DNA of 64,000 nucleotides from Amyloporia xantha (Eukaryota; Basidiomycota; Agaricomycetes; Polyporales; Adustoporiaceae). Location of the stretch: positions 1 through 64,000 of the forward strand of contig JAYKKR010000047.1 in NCBI GenBank assembly GCA_036971615.1, read 5' to 3'. Below are positions 1-10,699 of the stretch, piece after piece; the stretch's first letter is position 1; every line of letters begins with the position of its first letter. Made by a program: the position numbers and the translations under genes. The notes below the pieces were generated by a model, which saw only the letters and a list, made by a program, of their open reading frames with translations, did not search any database and was not told the DNA's origin.

Positions 1-131
1 CCTAACCTAACCTAACCTAACCTAACCTAACCTAACCTAACCTAACCTAACCTAACCTAACCTAACCTAACCTAACCTAACCCTAACCTAACCTAACCTA
101 ACCTAACCTAACCTAACCTAACCTAACCTAA
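1..131. repeat. Telomere, (CCTAA)n / (TTAGG)n
   Basis: Twenty-five CCTAA pentamers and a single CCCTAA hexamer (81-86) run from base 1 without other interruption and stop at 131. On the complementary strand this is TTAGG, the G-rich strand pointing out of the window, as expected for a left chromosome end. Most fungi studied use TTAGGG; TTAGG is best known from arthropods. The lone hexamer may be a slip of telomerase or a remnant of an ancestral TTAGGG array. The next bases (132 onward) are non-repetitive. Confidence 0.95.
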
Positions 132-837
132 CCCTTCATACTATCGGCCAGCTGATGTTTTGTCGGGTGCCTTGCGGACGCCATTCACCATGCAGAATCT
201 CCGTCAACTGCATTTCAGCGAAGACATCTACGTGGCCAGTCAATCCATGCTGAAGCCACCTCAATGGCGTATTGATGCCTCTGGTATCAAATATTATCTG
301 TATGTGCCCACGGAGTGCTTTAAATAAGACTAATACCTTCTGGCCAGACGCGAACACGAGAGCATACATATGACATACCATGACATCCATGAGCAGTCTG
401 ATGAAATGTTATCGGACGCAGTTCAATCTCTCGAGCCAATGTTGCCACAGGAACAGCAGGATCTATCTGATGTGCAGGTAAATGGTCATTTATTAGTCTT
501 CGATGCAGATGACCATTTACGGTATACAGCATGTCACAGGCCCTCTTATACCAGATCCTACTGCCTTCATTGATCCTTTGGCAGCAGCGCTCCCTCTCTC
601 GTTATCGTCACTTATGATGGCTAGTCGTATGTTCGATGGGCCTTCTGAAACATTTCCTGCTCTCTTTGATACTTTTGAGGATGAGGTACTCCGTTGGTAG
701 GAGGTAGCAGCATTTGCTGACTAGGAGTTGAATTTGATGTTGGCGCAGCGTAGACTCAGTTTGATTTCACAATCTCTCCAGATGAATAATAACGATGCAA
801 AAACTGCATACAATTGCACGGTCAACCTGGCAATAAC
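132..837. other. Telomere-adjacent stretch, no firm gene
   Basis: No known family is visible between the telomere and the first gene fragment. A possible small plus-strand gene starts at 370 and ends at a stop near 700, with a plausible intron (CAG|GTAAAT at about 478, CACAG at about 540), but the reading frame does not join cleanly across the splice. The product would be acidic and Leu/Pro rich. It could be a transposon-type ORF or chance. Confidence 0.3.
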
Positions 838-3565
838 CTAAGGGGAGGCACAGAGACTGAACAGGCCCCCACAGTCCTGAATATAGGTGTCGCGGTTCTT
901 CAAATATCCGATCTCCAGACAATCAAAGCCCAGGTTTTCAATCTCATGTAGGACTACGTAGAGTTCATCAAGTCCCCGGTCAGGTTTATGACCACCATCT
1001 TCGACAGTACCATTCGTGTTAGAGGTGCTTTCCCCGGATGTGCGACCCCTCGTCGGACTTGCGAGCCCGCATCCGACTAGGTCTGCGAATGAGGAATGTG
1101 TTGGCGGAATCCACCCATTCGTTAGCACGAGTGACACATTTGCGCAGCGCATGAAGTTCTGGAAGGGGATAATTGATATGCTCGCCTTCGGCCAAGATAG
1201 CGCGGAGACTGCGAAGCGGGGGCCACCGAGCGCTCTCCGTGAGTAGCTTGTTCAGCTTGTTCTGCATGTGGAGGATAGCTGCACGATCGGAGACCTTCAC
1301 TTGTCCTGCAACTTGCTCGCCATCGTCGAATCGTTTCCGCAAAACCCGGCTAGTCTGCGGACACTTGCACAGATGATCGACGTGATCTACACAGACGACC
1401 TGGGTAGTGCTGCGTGACTTGCACATGATTCTGTTGCGTGATGGTTATCAGTAACTCATCATGAGAAAACACGGGCAATTTCCTATGGTCTTGGTAGCGT
1501 TTCACGCAATCCAGACCGAGAGGTAGCCAGTCCGGAAGAGCAAAGTTTACCACCTCGTTGAATTTGAGCTGATTGAAACGATGGAATGTGAGCAAGACGG
1601 AACGGAGCATTATTAGATTTCCCCTTGCTCATGGATTCACAAGACGTACCCCGTGGTTGAAACCAGCGTGATAGGCTTTCGGGAAAGTAATCACAAACTC
1701 GCCCCTCTGGTTGCGACCGTGAACATCTACACCTGCCTTCTTGAGACGGTCTGGGTTCATCAAAGTGACGAGCTGAAATAGAAGATCTGGCTGGACTTTG
1801 AAAAGGTCCGGGGCTTCACGCCTGATAGCCACCTCGAATTTTTCGGCGTCTTCTCCAGGGATACTGTACCAAGTCTTCGTCTCACTCCCAATGCACTAAA
1901 TTTCCAAAAGTAACGGTCAGAAATCCTTGTACATATACCATAGGCTGTTCTTACTGTGATTGATGCTATACGTATAGTGATCCTGGTCCGGAAATAAACA
2001 ATTGGTATAATCTAAATGAAAACAAGCCGAGATGTACCTCATTGCGCCAGCAGAACGTCGAGAAGACCATGCCGACGTACGTCCATGGCACCGTCATCCC
2101 AGAAATGTCCGACTTGATGTACCGCAGCAGCGAGTCGGACAAAACCGGGATACCATTCAAGTTCCACGGATCCTTCGAGAACGGATCGAGCGGGTGCGTC
2201 TCCAGCGTAGGCATGCCACTGTAAAGCAACCTAGTCAATGCTCATACCACCACGGAAACCATGACGGTCCAACCAACCTGCCGTGCGTCGTCGAATGTAC
2301 ATCCGCGCCATACTCCACCTCGACCATGTCGTGCTGCGACTGCACGAGCCGCCAGAATTCATTCTCCACGTCGCTTTCCCTGACCACTGCGTCATCGAGG
2401 ACGTTCACCATGGGATCGGTCGGGCCGGGCTTCACCGCCATCTTCACGTCACCGTCACCGTCCGCCTCCGCGGCTGCTGCAGCCTGCAGACGACGGAGGA
2501 TGCAGCTTGAACCATAGCCGTCGGAACTTCCCGCACCTGGAAACTCGCGAGGCTGTGCTCCTCGCCCTCGTCAGAGCCAAAGTCACCGCCCGTGCCGAAA
2601 AGACACTTGTGGCAGAACCACTGGCCTTTCGGTATGGACGTCAACGGCGGGTCAAGGCAGAACATGTAAAATCCTGGCGGTGGACAACTATCGGCCTCAC
2701 TCAATCTGATCAGAAAAGTAGATGGACCTACCACAATTGCAACCATCGCAAAGGAGCATTTCCTCGCCTCGGCCCTTCTCAAACAGATCTCACAATGAGG
2801 CTGTGGCACAGTGAGCCACCTGTTCAACAAAGTTCGATAGTAATATTAGACAACTGACCTCTGCGGTTGCATCTTTCGTTTCTCCCTTGGTAGCCGCCGA
2901 CTGCGGCATCGCTGACGGCAACAGCTCATTTGAAACAGATGTCTTGCGCGCTGCTTATACAACACGACCCTTAGCATCCATCCCATGCTCCAGAGTCCAA
3001 ATAAGTATAATACCCATGCGTAGCATGGTCATGTGAACTCTGCCTGGTATTTCTCCGCGGCCACGATGAGCCCGACCTACCTCCGGCAGCATCCTTATGC
3101 TCACCCTCATCTGGCGGCTCGGACAGCGGACTAGAAGTGACCGTCAGAGGGCTTGACGGCGGGCTGTCGTCCTCGCCCCCTGCCGAGGCCGTGCTCAGGC
3201 GGCTGAGCTTGCCTGCAGACTGAATATTGACGTGCGTCCTCAGCTGCGGGTCCCTTGGCTTGTTTGGCAACATGGTAGGAGAGCTACGCCCACGCTCGAA
3301 ATAGTGCTCGTACGGAGTGTACGAGTTTTTCATCTGTGTCGATAGTCCCGGAATGCCATCGTACCCGAGCATTCGACCGAGATCTGCCCATTTCTTGCTG
3401 CAGATGACCTGTGTGTTCGTCACGAGCCGCACGATAATCAATATCAGCCACGACAGGGCGATGACAAAAAAATCGCACCGCTTCATATCCAACGCGTTTC
3501 TGCACTTTGTCAGGATCACGTTCACCTCGGACGCACTCGAACCCGATCACGCACGCGCTGACCAA
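838..3565 (-). pseudogene. KDM5/JARID1 (Rum1-type) histone demethylase, decayed
   Basis: Read from 3565 downwards, pieces of a lysine-4 histone H3 demethylase follow in family order: ARID (about 3.5-3.2 kb; SKKWADLGRMLGY, then PYEHY), a PHD finger (2.83-2.6 kb; CDGCNC, FCLDPPL, WFCHKCLFG), JmjC (2.4-1.6 kb; PTLETHPLDPFSKDPWNLN, GMVFSTFCW, then AYHAGFNHG), a C5HC2 zinc region (about 1.4 kb) and a PLU-1-like helical region down to about 0.85 kb. It is broken. JmjN is not seen; the PHD part needs a frame change near 2.78 kb; the exon after DHYTYSIN is out of frame (about 1.9 kb); the ARID has lost about four residues before PYEHY; and the HxE iron ligand reads RNE (CGC) where the family has His. 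The 3' end stops near 0.84 kb. The neighbours are equally decayed. Family identity is firm; loss of demethylase activity is inferred from the missing ligand and the frameshifts. Confidence 0.85.
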
Positions 3566-4075
3566 GATACCGCAGGGAAGATGAGTAACGACGCACCGGA
3601 TACATCGTTTATAGGAACGGATGTTTGGAAGGATGTTTAGGACAACGGATACAAGTGGGTTTACTTACTTAGGTATTCGTAGCACAGCCCGCTTTTCATG
3701 TATATAAGCTGCGATGATTCCTCTAGGAATCCTCGCAGAATCAACGCCAGTAATTGACTCTTTACTTTCTATTTGCGCGCCTCCTGCCCTTCAGAGCCGA
3801 TCACTCGAAGACACTTCTTTGCTCCTACTCTACTAGAATCCCTACTCAAACTCTACTCGATTACAACCAGAACATCTCGACTCTCGGCGCAACGTTCCTC
3901 GCGCCGCTCCTCCTGACGCAGTCCTTACACACTTCCTTGATCCGCTGCCGACTTGTTCTACTTGTAGCGTCTACCCAAGTACCGGCGCCCATTTTTGTCA
4001 AGATTCAACTGAGGCGGTTGGTGTACAGACGAATTGAGGAGGTGATGCTGTATCATCGACGTATCGACTACGTAT
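3566..4075. other. Intergenic, nothing recognised
   Basis: An ORF begins at 3754 on the plus strand, but its composition and lack of any motif give no support for a real gene. A near-palindromic TTCCTCTAGGAATCC sits near 3719. Confidence 0.4.
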
Positions 4076-4914
4076 TTATGTCTTGCGATTGTTCTCTTGA
4101 ACAACAATATGCGATTGAAATCCATGATCAGGATGCAGTTCAGTTGGTTCCACGCGATCACCTCGATGAGAATAGAATGCCCTGGGGTGTTTCAAAAGAA
4201 TGCTCTCAGACGCGCAGTCAATCTGCCCGTGACAATCCACATCAAGCCCCATCATCCACATCCACTCACTGTGCCAGTTCAGTATGATCTTCCCCGGCTC
4301 AGAGCCCCAATCTTCAACGAATTGCTTTCCCGCATCCGTGTGCAGATCCACCAAAGTGACCTGCACATCTGTAAGGTAGTGGGCGATCACCGCCGCCCCT
4401 CCCCTTTGGGACCCTTTCTATGATAGCAATGTGAGATGATATCATATAGGAAATTAGCATTACCCAACTTGTAGCGAATGGACAAACATGGGGCGATAGC
4501 TGAACGTTGAACATTGAACTCCGAGTTCTCGATGAACACATGCAAGGGTTGACCAGACGGATCACCTGCGGAGATCACTGCCGCAATGCTAGCATTTTGT
4601 GCGCCCAAGTGACTGTCCATAGCCACGAGCTCGGAGCCGTCTGGCAGGGGCTCGATCCGACGTGAGAGCAGGTCCCCGTGGGGTATGAAAGTTGCCATTC
4701 TAGGTTGGAAGAATGAACCGAGGAAAGGCGCGCACGGTCTGGACATCCTCCTTCCGCCTCGATGTCGTCCATCTGTCACGGTCATCTGTAGGCGCTCTAA
4801 CCGTGTCTTCGTCCGCCTTGCATCCGGGACCGACCCTCGTCGAATTCTATTCCACCCGATATTGGGCCATGCGAGGAGAGGCGTAGGCGTGCACGGTCTG
4901 GACAGGGACCCCAA
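4076..4914 (-). pseudogene. Unrecognised gene fragment, BRCT-like stretch
   Basis: Two coding-looking segments on the minus strand fit together. The upper one (about 4.7-4.45 kb) reads FIPHGDLLSRRIEPLPDGSE and later PLHVFIENSEFNVQ. A GTAATG donor near 4.46 kb and a CAG acceptor near 4.37 kb lead to the lower one, with VTLVDLHTDAGKQFVEDWG and then KIILNW. The last part resembles a BRCT fold (a strand ending in Val-Asp, an acidic-aromatic W, then ILNW), but key residues cannot be confirmed. Both ends run into unrelated sequence. It might come from a BRCT-containing DNA repair protein; that is a guess, and the safer call is an unknown gene fragment. Confidence 0.4.
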
Positions 4915-5062
4915 ATCAATAAATAATCTGACCCCTCCCTTGTAACTGGCTCTGCCCGCCCCGACACCGTCCTCCCTTCAAAGAGGCTCTGCCAGTGCCT
5001 TGCGTTTGGGTCTGACCCTCGCCAAACTCTCAGGCTATTCCACCCAATATAACGCCTTCCTG
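4739..5062. repeat. Diverged tandem duplication upstream of ECL1
   Basis: Two imperfect copies of about 155-180 bp: copy one begins CACGGTCTGGAC at about 4736 and contains GACCCTCGTCGAA then TATTCCACCCGATAT; copy two begins CACGGTCTGGAC at about 4893 and contains GACCCTCGCCAAA then TATTCCACCCAATAT. The second copy ends about 30 bases before the ECL1 start codon, so the repeat covers its likely promoter and 5' leader. Confidence 0.6.
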
Positions 5063-5092
5063 GGCCCACTCGACGCACTTTCTCCACTTACT

Positions 5093-6560
5093 ATGAATAT
5101 TGCGTTCGACACCACCTGGTGTCCCATCTGCAGCAGGCAGATCCTCCCCAAGCGCTACTATCTCCCTATTAATCCTAAGGCTTCGCCTGTATCTCCGAGC
5201 TCTCCTACTTCAGGTTGGTTCTGCAGTGCTTCATCTTAGACCTCCCTTTAAACTCCCCGCAGACCTGAAAGCCCACAATGATGTGCCGTCAGTACGTCTA
5301 CCCGGCACCAAGACCGGCACCATTCGTGCCAGGGGTGGAGGCCTTGCACACAGTGCCGGTCGTGTAGAACCCAATGGTGCCCTGAAGCGCAATGATACGG
5401 GTATGAACTCGAGGAAGAAGGCTTCCAACGCTCCCGTAGCCCAGGTTGAGCCCTCCCTTGTTCGTCCTGCGGGGCCTGTCCGCCACCGCACCGTCATAGA
5501 CCAGTCACCTGTCCCCCTCTATTGCTCTGACGAGTGTTACCTTGCAGACCTGCAGATGTCGTATGGCACAATTGGCATCGACTACAACCCTGACCAGTGT
5601 AGGTCACCAGCACTGCCGTCCGTACCTCACAATTTCTTTACCGATTTCCCCGCCCCGGAAGAGAGCGACTCGGGGAGCGGCGCATCCTTTGACTCGCGGT
5701 CCTCTACTGCGTCGTCCCTCCCGGACATGCAGACGAGGTCCAATCCCATACCTAAGGGCTCTTGCTCATCTGTTCCCTGACCTCCCTCCTCTGCCTCCGC
5801 CCGCACCCATCATGCGGCGCGACAGTGCCCACTCAAATGTTCCCATTTACCAGAACTACCAGTCTGGCAACATGATGGCGGCACGGCGCATCAACGCCGC
5901 GCTCAGCCAAGGCCGGCCGATCGCAGTTCAGTTCCGAGTCGAAGGACAGCCAGCCCGTTCCGGGCTGGACTGACGGCTCGCAGGCATGGCGCGCGAGTGT
6001 GTACAACCTGACCACCCCGGCAGAGCTTAACAAGCCCATCGACGCGGAACACACCGAAGACACGTACAAGGGATTCGTCGCTAGCTCGCACTACTCGACC
6101 CTGAGTGAGACGATGCCCACTTTTGACACCTCTTCCTCTGCAGCGTCAGTCTCTGCACACACTGGCAAGGCTTCGGCTTCTGTCGCTCGCCCGCAGTCTT
6201 CTGTGGAGGACTTGCACAGAAAATATCCGCTGTCCACTCGTAGGTCCGAGTCACGCAGCTCCCTCGTGGGCAGTCGTGGCCCAAGATTGTCTGCCCCAAC
6301 CACTGGCTCCGAAGGAGTACTCGCTAGTGAAGCCGGGTGCAGAGGGTTGTCTCCTGGTCCCTGACATCAAGATGTCGCGCGTGCTGTCGAACTTCGCCGT
6401 GTCAAGCGATGCCAGCTCCAGCTTGAGTAGCTATACCGGTGGCTATCACGGAGGCAGCGGCCGGGAGCGTAGCCCTTTGAGCAGGCAGGACAGTGACGCG
6501 AGCATGGAGAGCGCGGACAGCAGGGCCATGGTGGCAGACAAGACGAGTCGCCAGTGGCCG
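5093..6560 (+). pseudogene. ECL1/2/3-type zinc-binding protein, frameshifted
   Basis: ATG at 5093 starts MNIAFDTTWCPIC, the opening zinc half-site of the fungal ECL1/2/3 family, implicated in yeast chronological lifespan. A 49-bp intron (5214-5262, phase 1) joins it to a long second exon with GRVEPNGALKR, the second half-site YCSDEC and ADL. Serine-rich text follows (LFPDLPPLPPPAP, GWTDGSQAWRASVYNLTTP, KPGAEGCLLVPDIKM), but these segments lie in successive different frames, with changes near 5.74, 5.92 and 6.31 kb and too little space for introns. The gene runs to about 6.56 kb and stops at a sharp joint with an oppositely oriented NACHT gene. The usual C-terminal end is missing. The frameshifts could be assembly errors, but truncation plus three of them favours a pseudogene. 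Confidence 0.75.
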
Positions 6561-7689
6561 TCGGCCCGTCATACTCGAGACGCTTCACTACTTCAAATGC
6601 AATAATCGACTTTCCCGTCCCTGCCGCTCCGGTGGAAGCGAAGATCGCAGGTTCGTCTGTCTCCAACGGTGCTCGGGCCCAATGCTCGATTTCTTCGAGT
6701 AAGCCTGCCCTAGTGCCAAGTAGTAGGCCCCATTTAAGCTCGTTCAACGCAGATTGATAGTTTGCATCATGTGCGTGCGGTATGCTCTCCAGCGTCTTCA
6801 TATCTTCCATATGGATATAACAGGAATTCGAGATGTATTGGCAGAAGACGAATAGTCAGGAAGCACTGACTTTCGTTGATAGCAACGTCCCTCAGCGTCT
6901 AGATGGACAACTCTTGCGTCAGTCACAATACGTTTGACTGAGACAGGTCAGGTACGGACACATCGCGGCCTGTGTTCTCTACCACGATCCCCATGTATAT
7001 GTGACCCTCGAACTGAACGGATTTCTAATGCGGGAAAATGGATGAGAACCGGAAAAATAAGAACCTTGCAGTGTTCAATCGCATTATCAAGCCCCTCCTT
7101 CAAGTCTTCCAACGTCTCGGCGTCCCGATCACTGCGTATGATGCCACAGATGATACTGCTCTCCCCAAGCTCTGCAGCTTCTTCGATTAGGTCATTTAGT
7201 TTACTGTACACATGCATATCAATTGAACAGTACTTGATCGTTACGCCAAAGAATCCTACCAGCTCAAGGTCTCAATCCTCTCAGTAACGTGCAATGATAC
7301 TTCGGGATTGTCATCCGAAATCTTGGCACCAGCCGTCTTTAACTCAGATTCTGCCCGCGCCACAATTCTTTGAAGAAGCCCCAAAAGTGTCTCGATACGA
7401 TCTGCGACGTCTTTTCTTGTCTTCTTGTTTCTCCTCATGGACTGGTGCGGGAAGATAATAAATACCATCAGATTTCGAGACGTGATTCACTCAAGACAAC
7501 GGAGAAACGGACCTTGACTCTGGTTATCAGGTCGCTCAGCGAAGAGACTGCATTGGGTAAATCAGGTATAGGAGCGCATGCGAGAATATTGCTGGTAGTA
7601 GTGAGGACAAGACTAGCCGCGTCGAGTAGGTCATCTGTGGTCTTCTCAGAGACTTTGCGTTTCTTGGGCTTGAACACATTTGCAGCCAT
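6560..7689 (-). pseudogene. NACHT-type NTPase, N-terminal fragment
   Basis: ATG at 7689 (MAANVFKPKKRK) opens a minus-strand gene with four or more short exons. The first three encode about 200 residues of amphipathic helix (DDLLDAASLVLTTTSNIL; RNKKTRKDVADRIETLL; SKLNDLIEEAAELGES), as in the helical N-terminal domain of fungal NLR-like proteins. The fourth gives LGTRAGLLEEIEHWA and then a P-loop, GAAGTGKS (6607-6630), followed by FEVVKRLEYDG. Homology stops about 15 residues after the P-loop, where the ECL1 fragment begins on the other strand. Splice signals (RVK|GTCCGT... CACCAG; GTAGGA... GTACAG) are good. The N-terminal bundle could be of the HeLo/MLKL-like cell-death kind, which is only an inference. 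With no Walker B or sensor repeats left, it cannot work as an NLR. Confidence 0.7.
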
Positions 7690-8149
7690 AGTGATGCATT
7701 CAATTAAGTTGATAGACGACGCGACAATATCTGTGCGGTATCACTTCGGATGCAAGCATCTGAAAAAAACCTATACGGTCACATCCGCGGAAGAAGGTCC
7801 AACGCTTGCCAGGCCTTGCTTGCACCGCGCGACATGAGGTTTTGTCAGCATCGGAAGCGTCGCGCAAACTAGACCTCGGCTCTCATGCCTCTTGAGCGAT
7901 ACCAAGTAGGAGTGTCATGCAGCTCGGCAGGTTTCCTCGATGTGCTCCTGCAGTCGTGGTCAAAGGAAAAGCGTCGATCGGGTTCATTAGCTTGATCGGA
8001 CGTCTTCGACTAGTATCCATTCTGAGGTAATCGGGGGAACATCATACCATGTTCCTCAAGTAGCCAATCTCGTATAAATTGGGAATTTACGTGCCTTTTC
8101 CAGTATTACAGGACGCACAATGCATGCTTATTATATGTAATTACTAAAA
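7690..8149. other. Intergenic, nothing recognised
   Basis: About 460 bp between the 3' end of the SPATA20-like gene and the start of the NACHT fragment. No ORF, repeat or RNA gene is supported. It would have to hold the NACHT promoter. Confidence 0.4.
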
Positions 8150-10034
8150 TCACAGGCCATAATTCATATTCGCTTTGAGTTCCTCCACGGCCGTGATGGG
8201 TAAACCACATGTAAAGCCCCCACAGATGCGCAAGGTCGGAGCTATATTCGACATGTCCACTCCCTTATGTTCGTCCTTGTCGAGATCCTCAATTAGGCTG
8301 CGCACGGTAGAATTCATCTGCGCAAGCGCTCGCGGCGGACTGGCAGGATCGAGGTAGATGAGGACCCGGTTAGGTATAAATCATTCATGGACGAGCTCAC
8401 GAAACGGCGAGGTGAGGTTGGTCGAGGACTCGGTCAAGATGAACTAACGAGACACAGGACGATTTGATGTCAATGCTTAACTTCCTCCGGCAGACGAGAG
8501 CCGCACCTGTCTGTACCCTTTCCGACCAAGCATCACAGTGCTCACCATCGTCGCGAGCGCATATGGCGCTGCAGCAAGCAGTTGTGCATTTGATGCAAGG
8601 ATGTTCTCTGCCTTTTCCTGATACTCCTTGCGTCTGTCTTCAACGAAGTGCGCTAGCCATTGCATGTTAGACAGCGTCACTGACACAGCACTCGGCTCAG
8701 TGCCATCCTAAGCAAATCACAATGAGGAGCAAGCAGTAAGACTAGAAAGGGTGATGCTTACCTGAGCGGCTGTCATTCGCACTAAGATATTCTTGTCTGG
8801 TGCAGAGGCAAAGTATCCGCCTTCCTGCTCGTCAAAGAATAGCTCATCTTGCTTCGCCTGCAGGCGCGTCGCCCATATGACGTGTTCTTCGTTCCTGCTT
8901 GCCTCATACAGGTCCAGCAATCCTTCACAACACCAATCACCACTGAGTATAGGAAGAAAACGGAGACGTATGGCAATTACCCTGTATCAAGAAGGCATAG
9001 TCATCTGCCTGTCCTTGCGGACCGGGGCCCTCCCTCCAGCTGCGCCTGAGCTCCCCACTCGTTTTATCATACAAATGTCCCGTGATAAAAGCTGCAGAAT
9101 TCTCTGCCAGTTTGAGAGCCCCAGCAGCTTTCTTCTTCTCTAATACCTCCGTTGTCTTAGCGAGGCCAGAGATCTACATGCGCGACAACGGCAGATAATG
9201 GCAACATCAGCAATCGAAGGAGTACAAGAAAGAAAACCAAGGCCAAACATTAAGCCCATTCCAGCCCGTCAGTATATCATCGTCGAGATGCGGACGAGGA
9301 CGGTTCTTATCCCTATAGGCCCTCAGTTTCTCCAAGCATTGACCAAGTGTAGTCTGCACTTCTTCGACTGGCCTGCTGAACTTCTCAGCCGCCTCTTCAG
9401 GAGTGTGCGCAGCATAAAGGACATTCTGTCACGATCAAGCATTGCCAAAAGTGGTGTTTAGTCCAAACATAAATAGCTGCAGCACGAAAGCAGAAATACG
9501 ACTCACTTGGCCTTTCAGTTCTCCGAGTCCCTGTATATCATGCCTTGGATCGCAATTGCCGTTCGCTTCAACCTCATTCATTCATGAAAACATGTCGGCG
9601 TCTTCACTTAGCACCTCCCTCAGACCCTCGGTTGTCCAGGTATAGAACGCCCCTTCCTTCGTCTTCTTGTTTTCGGGTGTCGGTAAGGAATCGGCGTCCT
9701 CAGCACTGTAGAATCTTCCATCCGGGCTAGTGAGGTGTCGCGGGAGATATGTCAAGATGGAACGGGCCAAAGAATGGAGCGTCTTCCGCGAGGTGAAGAG
9801 GCGGGGAGCAGGAGCGAACGCTCGCTTGCGGACATCAGGAGTTGGGCTTGATCATACCTGGCTATGAAACGTAAATGAGAGATGGGCGGTCAAGGACCGC
9901 ATAACTCACAGCATCTTCTCGACTGCGCGAGGACGGCAGTCAGGATGAAATCTTCACTAATGGATGAGCAGGGAACAATGCCTCACAGTGCGGAACATGC
10001 CACTTCTCGTCGACAGAGTATCTCGCAAAGCCCC
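8150..10034 (-). pseudogene. SPATA20/DUF255 thioredoxin-like protein, 5'-truncated
   Basis: The minus strand encodes the middle and end of the SPATA20 (YyaL, DUF255) family, which joins a thioredoxin-like domain to an alpha/alpha barrel. Segments in order are GGFARYSVDEKWHVPH at 10.03 kb, two short introns around FEKML, YDQAQLL, DLTSPDG-type sequence RFYSAEDADSLPTPENKK, EGAFYTWT, LLDLYEAS-type sequence with GGYFASAPD, VSVTLSNMQ-type sequence, APYALATMVS, and the C-terminus GFTCGLPITAVEEL with a stop at 8150. The thioredoxin domain is absent: the first exon begins at a CAG acceptor (10035-10038) glued to the stop codon of a carboxypeptidase fragment. A frame change near 9.77 kb also separates two conserved blocks. 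The 3' end is complete, so the break is purely 5'. It could be transcribed through from the carboxypeptidase side, but a normal product is not possible. Confidence 0.8.
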
Positions 10035-10038
10035 GCTG

Positions 10039-10520
10039 TCACGTCGAATAGAGTGACTGGTTACTCATGATCTGGCTGAACATCTGAAGAGCCGCTTCGC
10101 CCCGAGCAAGATTACCATACTCGTATGCAGAAACTTCACGACCTCTGAGGAAAGCACCAGTGAGTCGTCAGGAAGACCGCACAATAGCCACTTACGCTTC
10201 CGAAAATGCGGATATAGGAAAACATCCCCGCATTTTTGTACATGGCAGTGGCCTCTCCGTTCAACGTCCACTTGGAGAATTGTTGTTGGCCAAATTGATC
10301 ACTGAACTCCGTCTGCAGATTGCAGAGCAATAGCTTCCACGCCATCAAAGTTCAGAATATAATTCTGCGCAAACATTAGAATAAATTCCAGCCACGGAAG
10401 AACTTGCGAAAAATATACGCACAGCATCGCCGTCGTAGACGACGGTCCGCACACCCGCATCGATCACTGTTTCTCTAATTCCATTTCCTGGACAAGCCAA
10501 GCAACCCGTTTCAGCACCAA
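10039..10520 (-). pseudogene. Serine carboxypeptidase (S10), C-terminal fragment
   Basis: Read down from about 10.52 kb: RETVIDAGVRTVVYDGDA (with the catalytic Asp region), an intron of about 60 bp, NYILNFDGVEA, then after a frame change LQTEFSDQFGQQQFSKWT, NGEATAMYKNAGMFSYIRIFG, a second intron, and REVSAYEYGNLARGEAALQM with MFSQIMSNQSLYST and a stop at 10039. This is the end of a carboxypeptidase S1-like secreted peptidase. The catalytic His position reads Arg (GREV; the family has GHEV), and the donor of the last intron no longer gives a clean frame. The stop codon touches the SPATA20 fragment; upstream is the 3' end of a transposase. The N-terminal half is probably the fragment at 14.8-15.1 kb. 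Confidence 0.8.
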
Positions 10521-10699
10521 TCGCTCCCATGACCGTATGCCATTCACACCTGTGCTCGCTCAGTAGGTACTCATTTACGCCCTGAACGTCGGGGCACTTG
10601 GGTTCCAGCACCTGATGCTCCGCTCGCCGGCAGACCCTTCTTGGTAGCGGCCTGTTTACGTGCATCTGCCTTCTTCGCTTTTTGTATCTCCATGATTGT

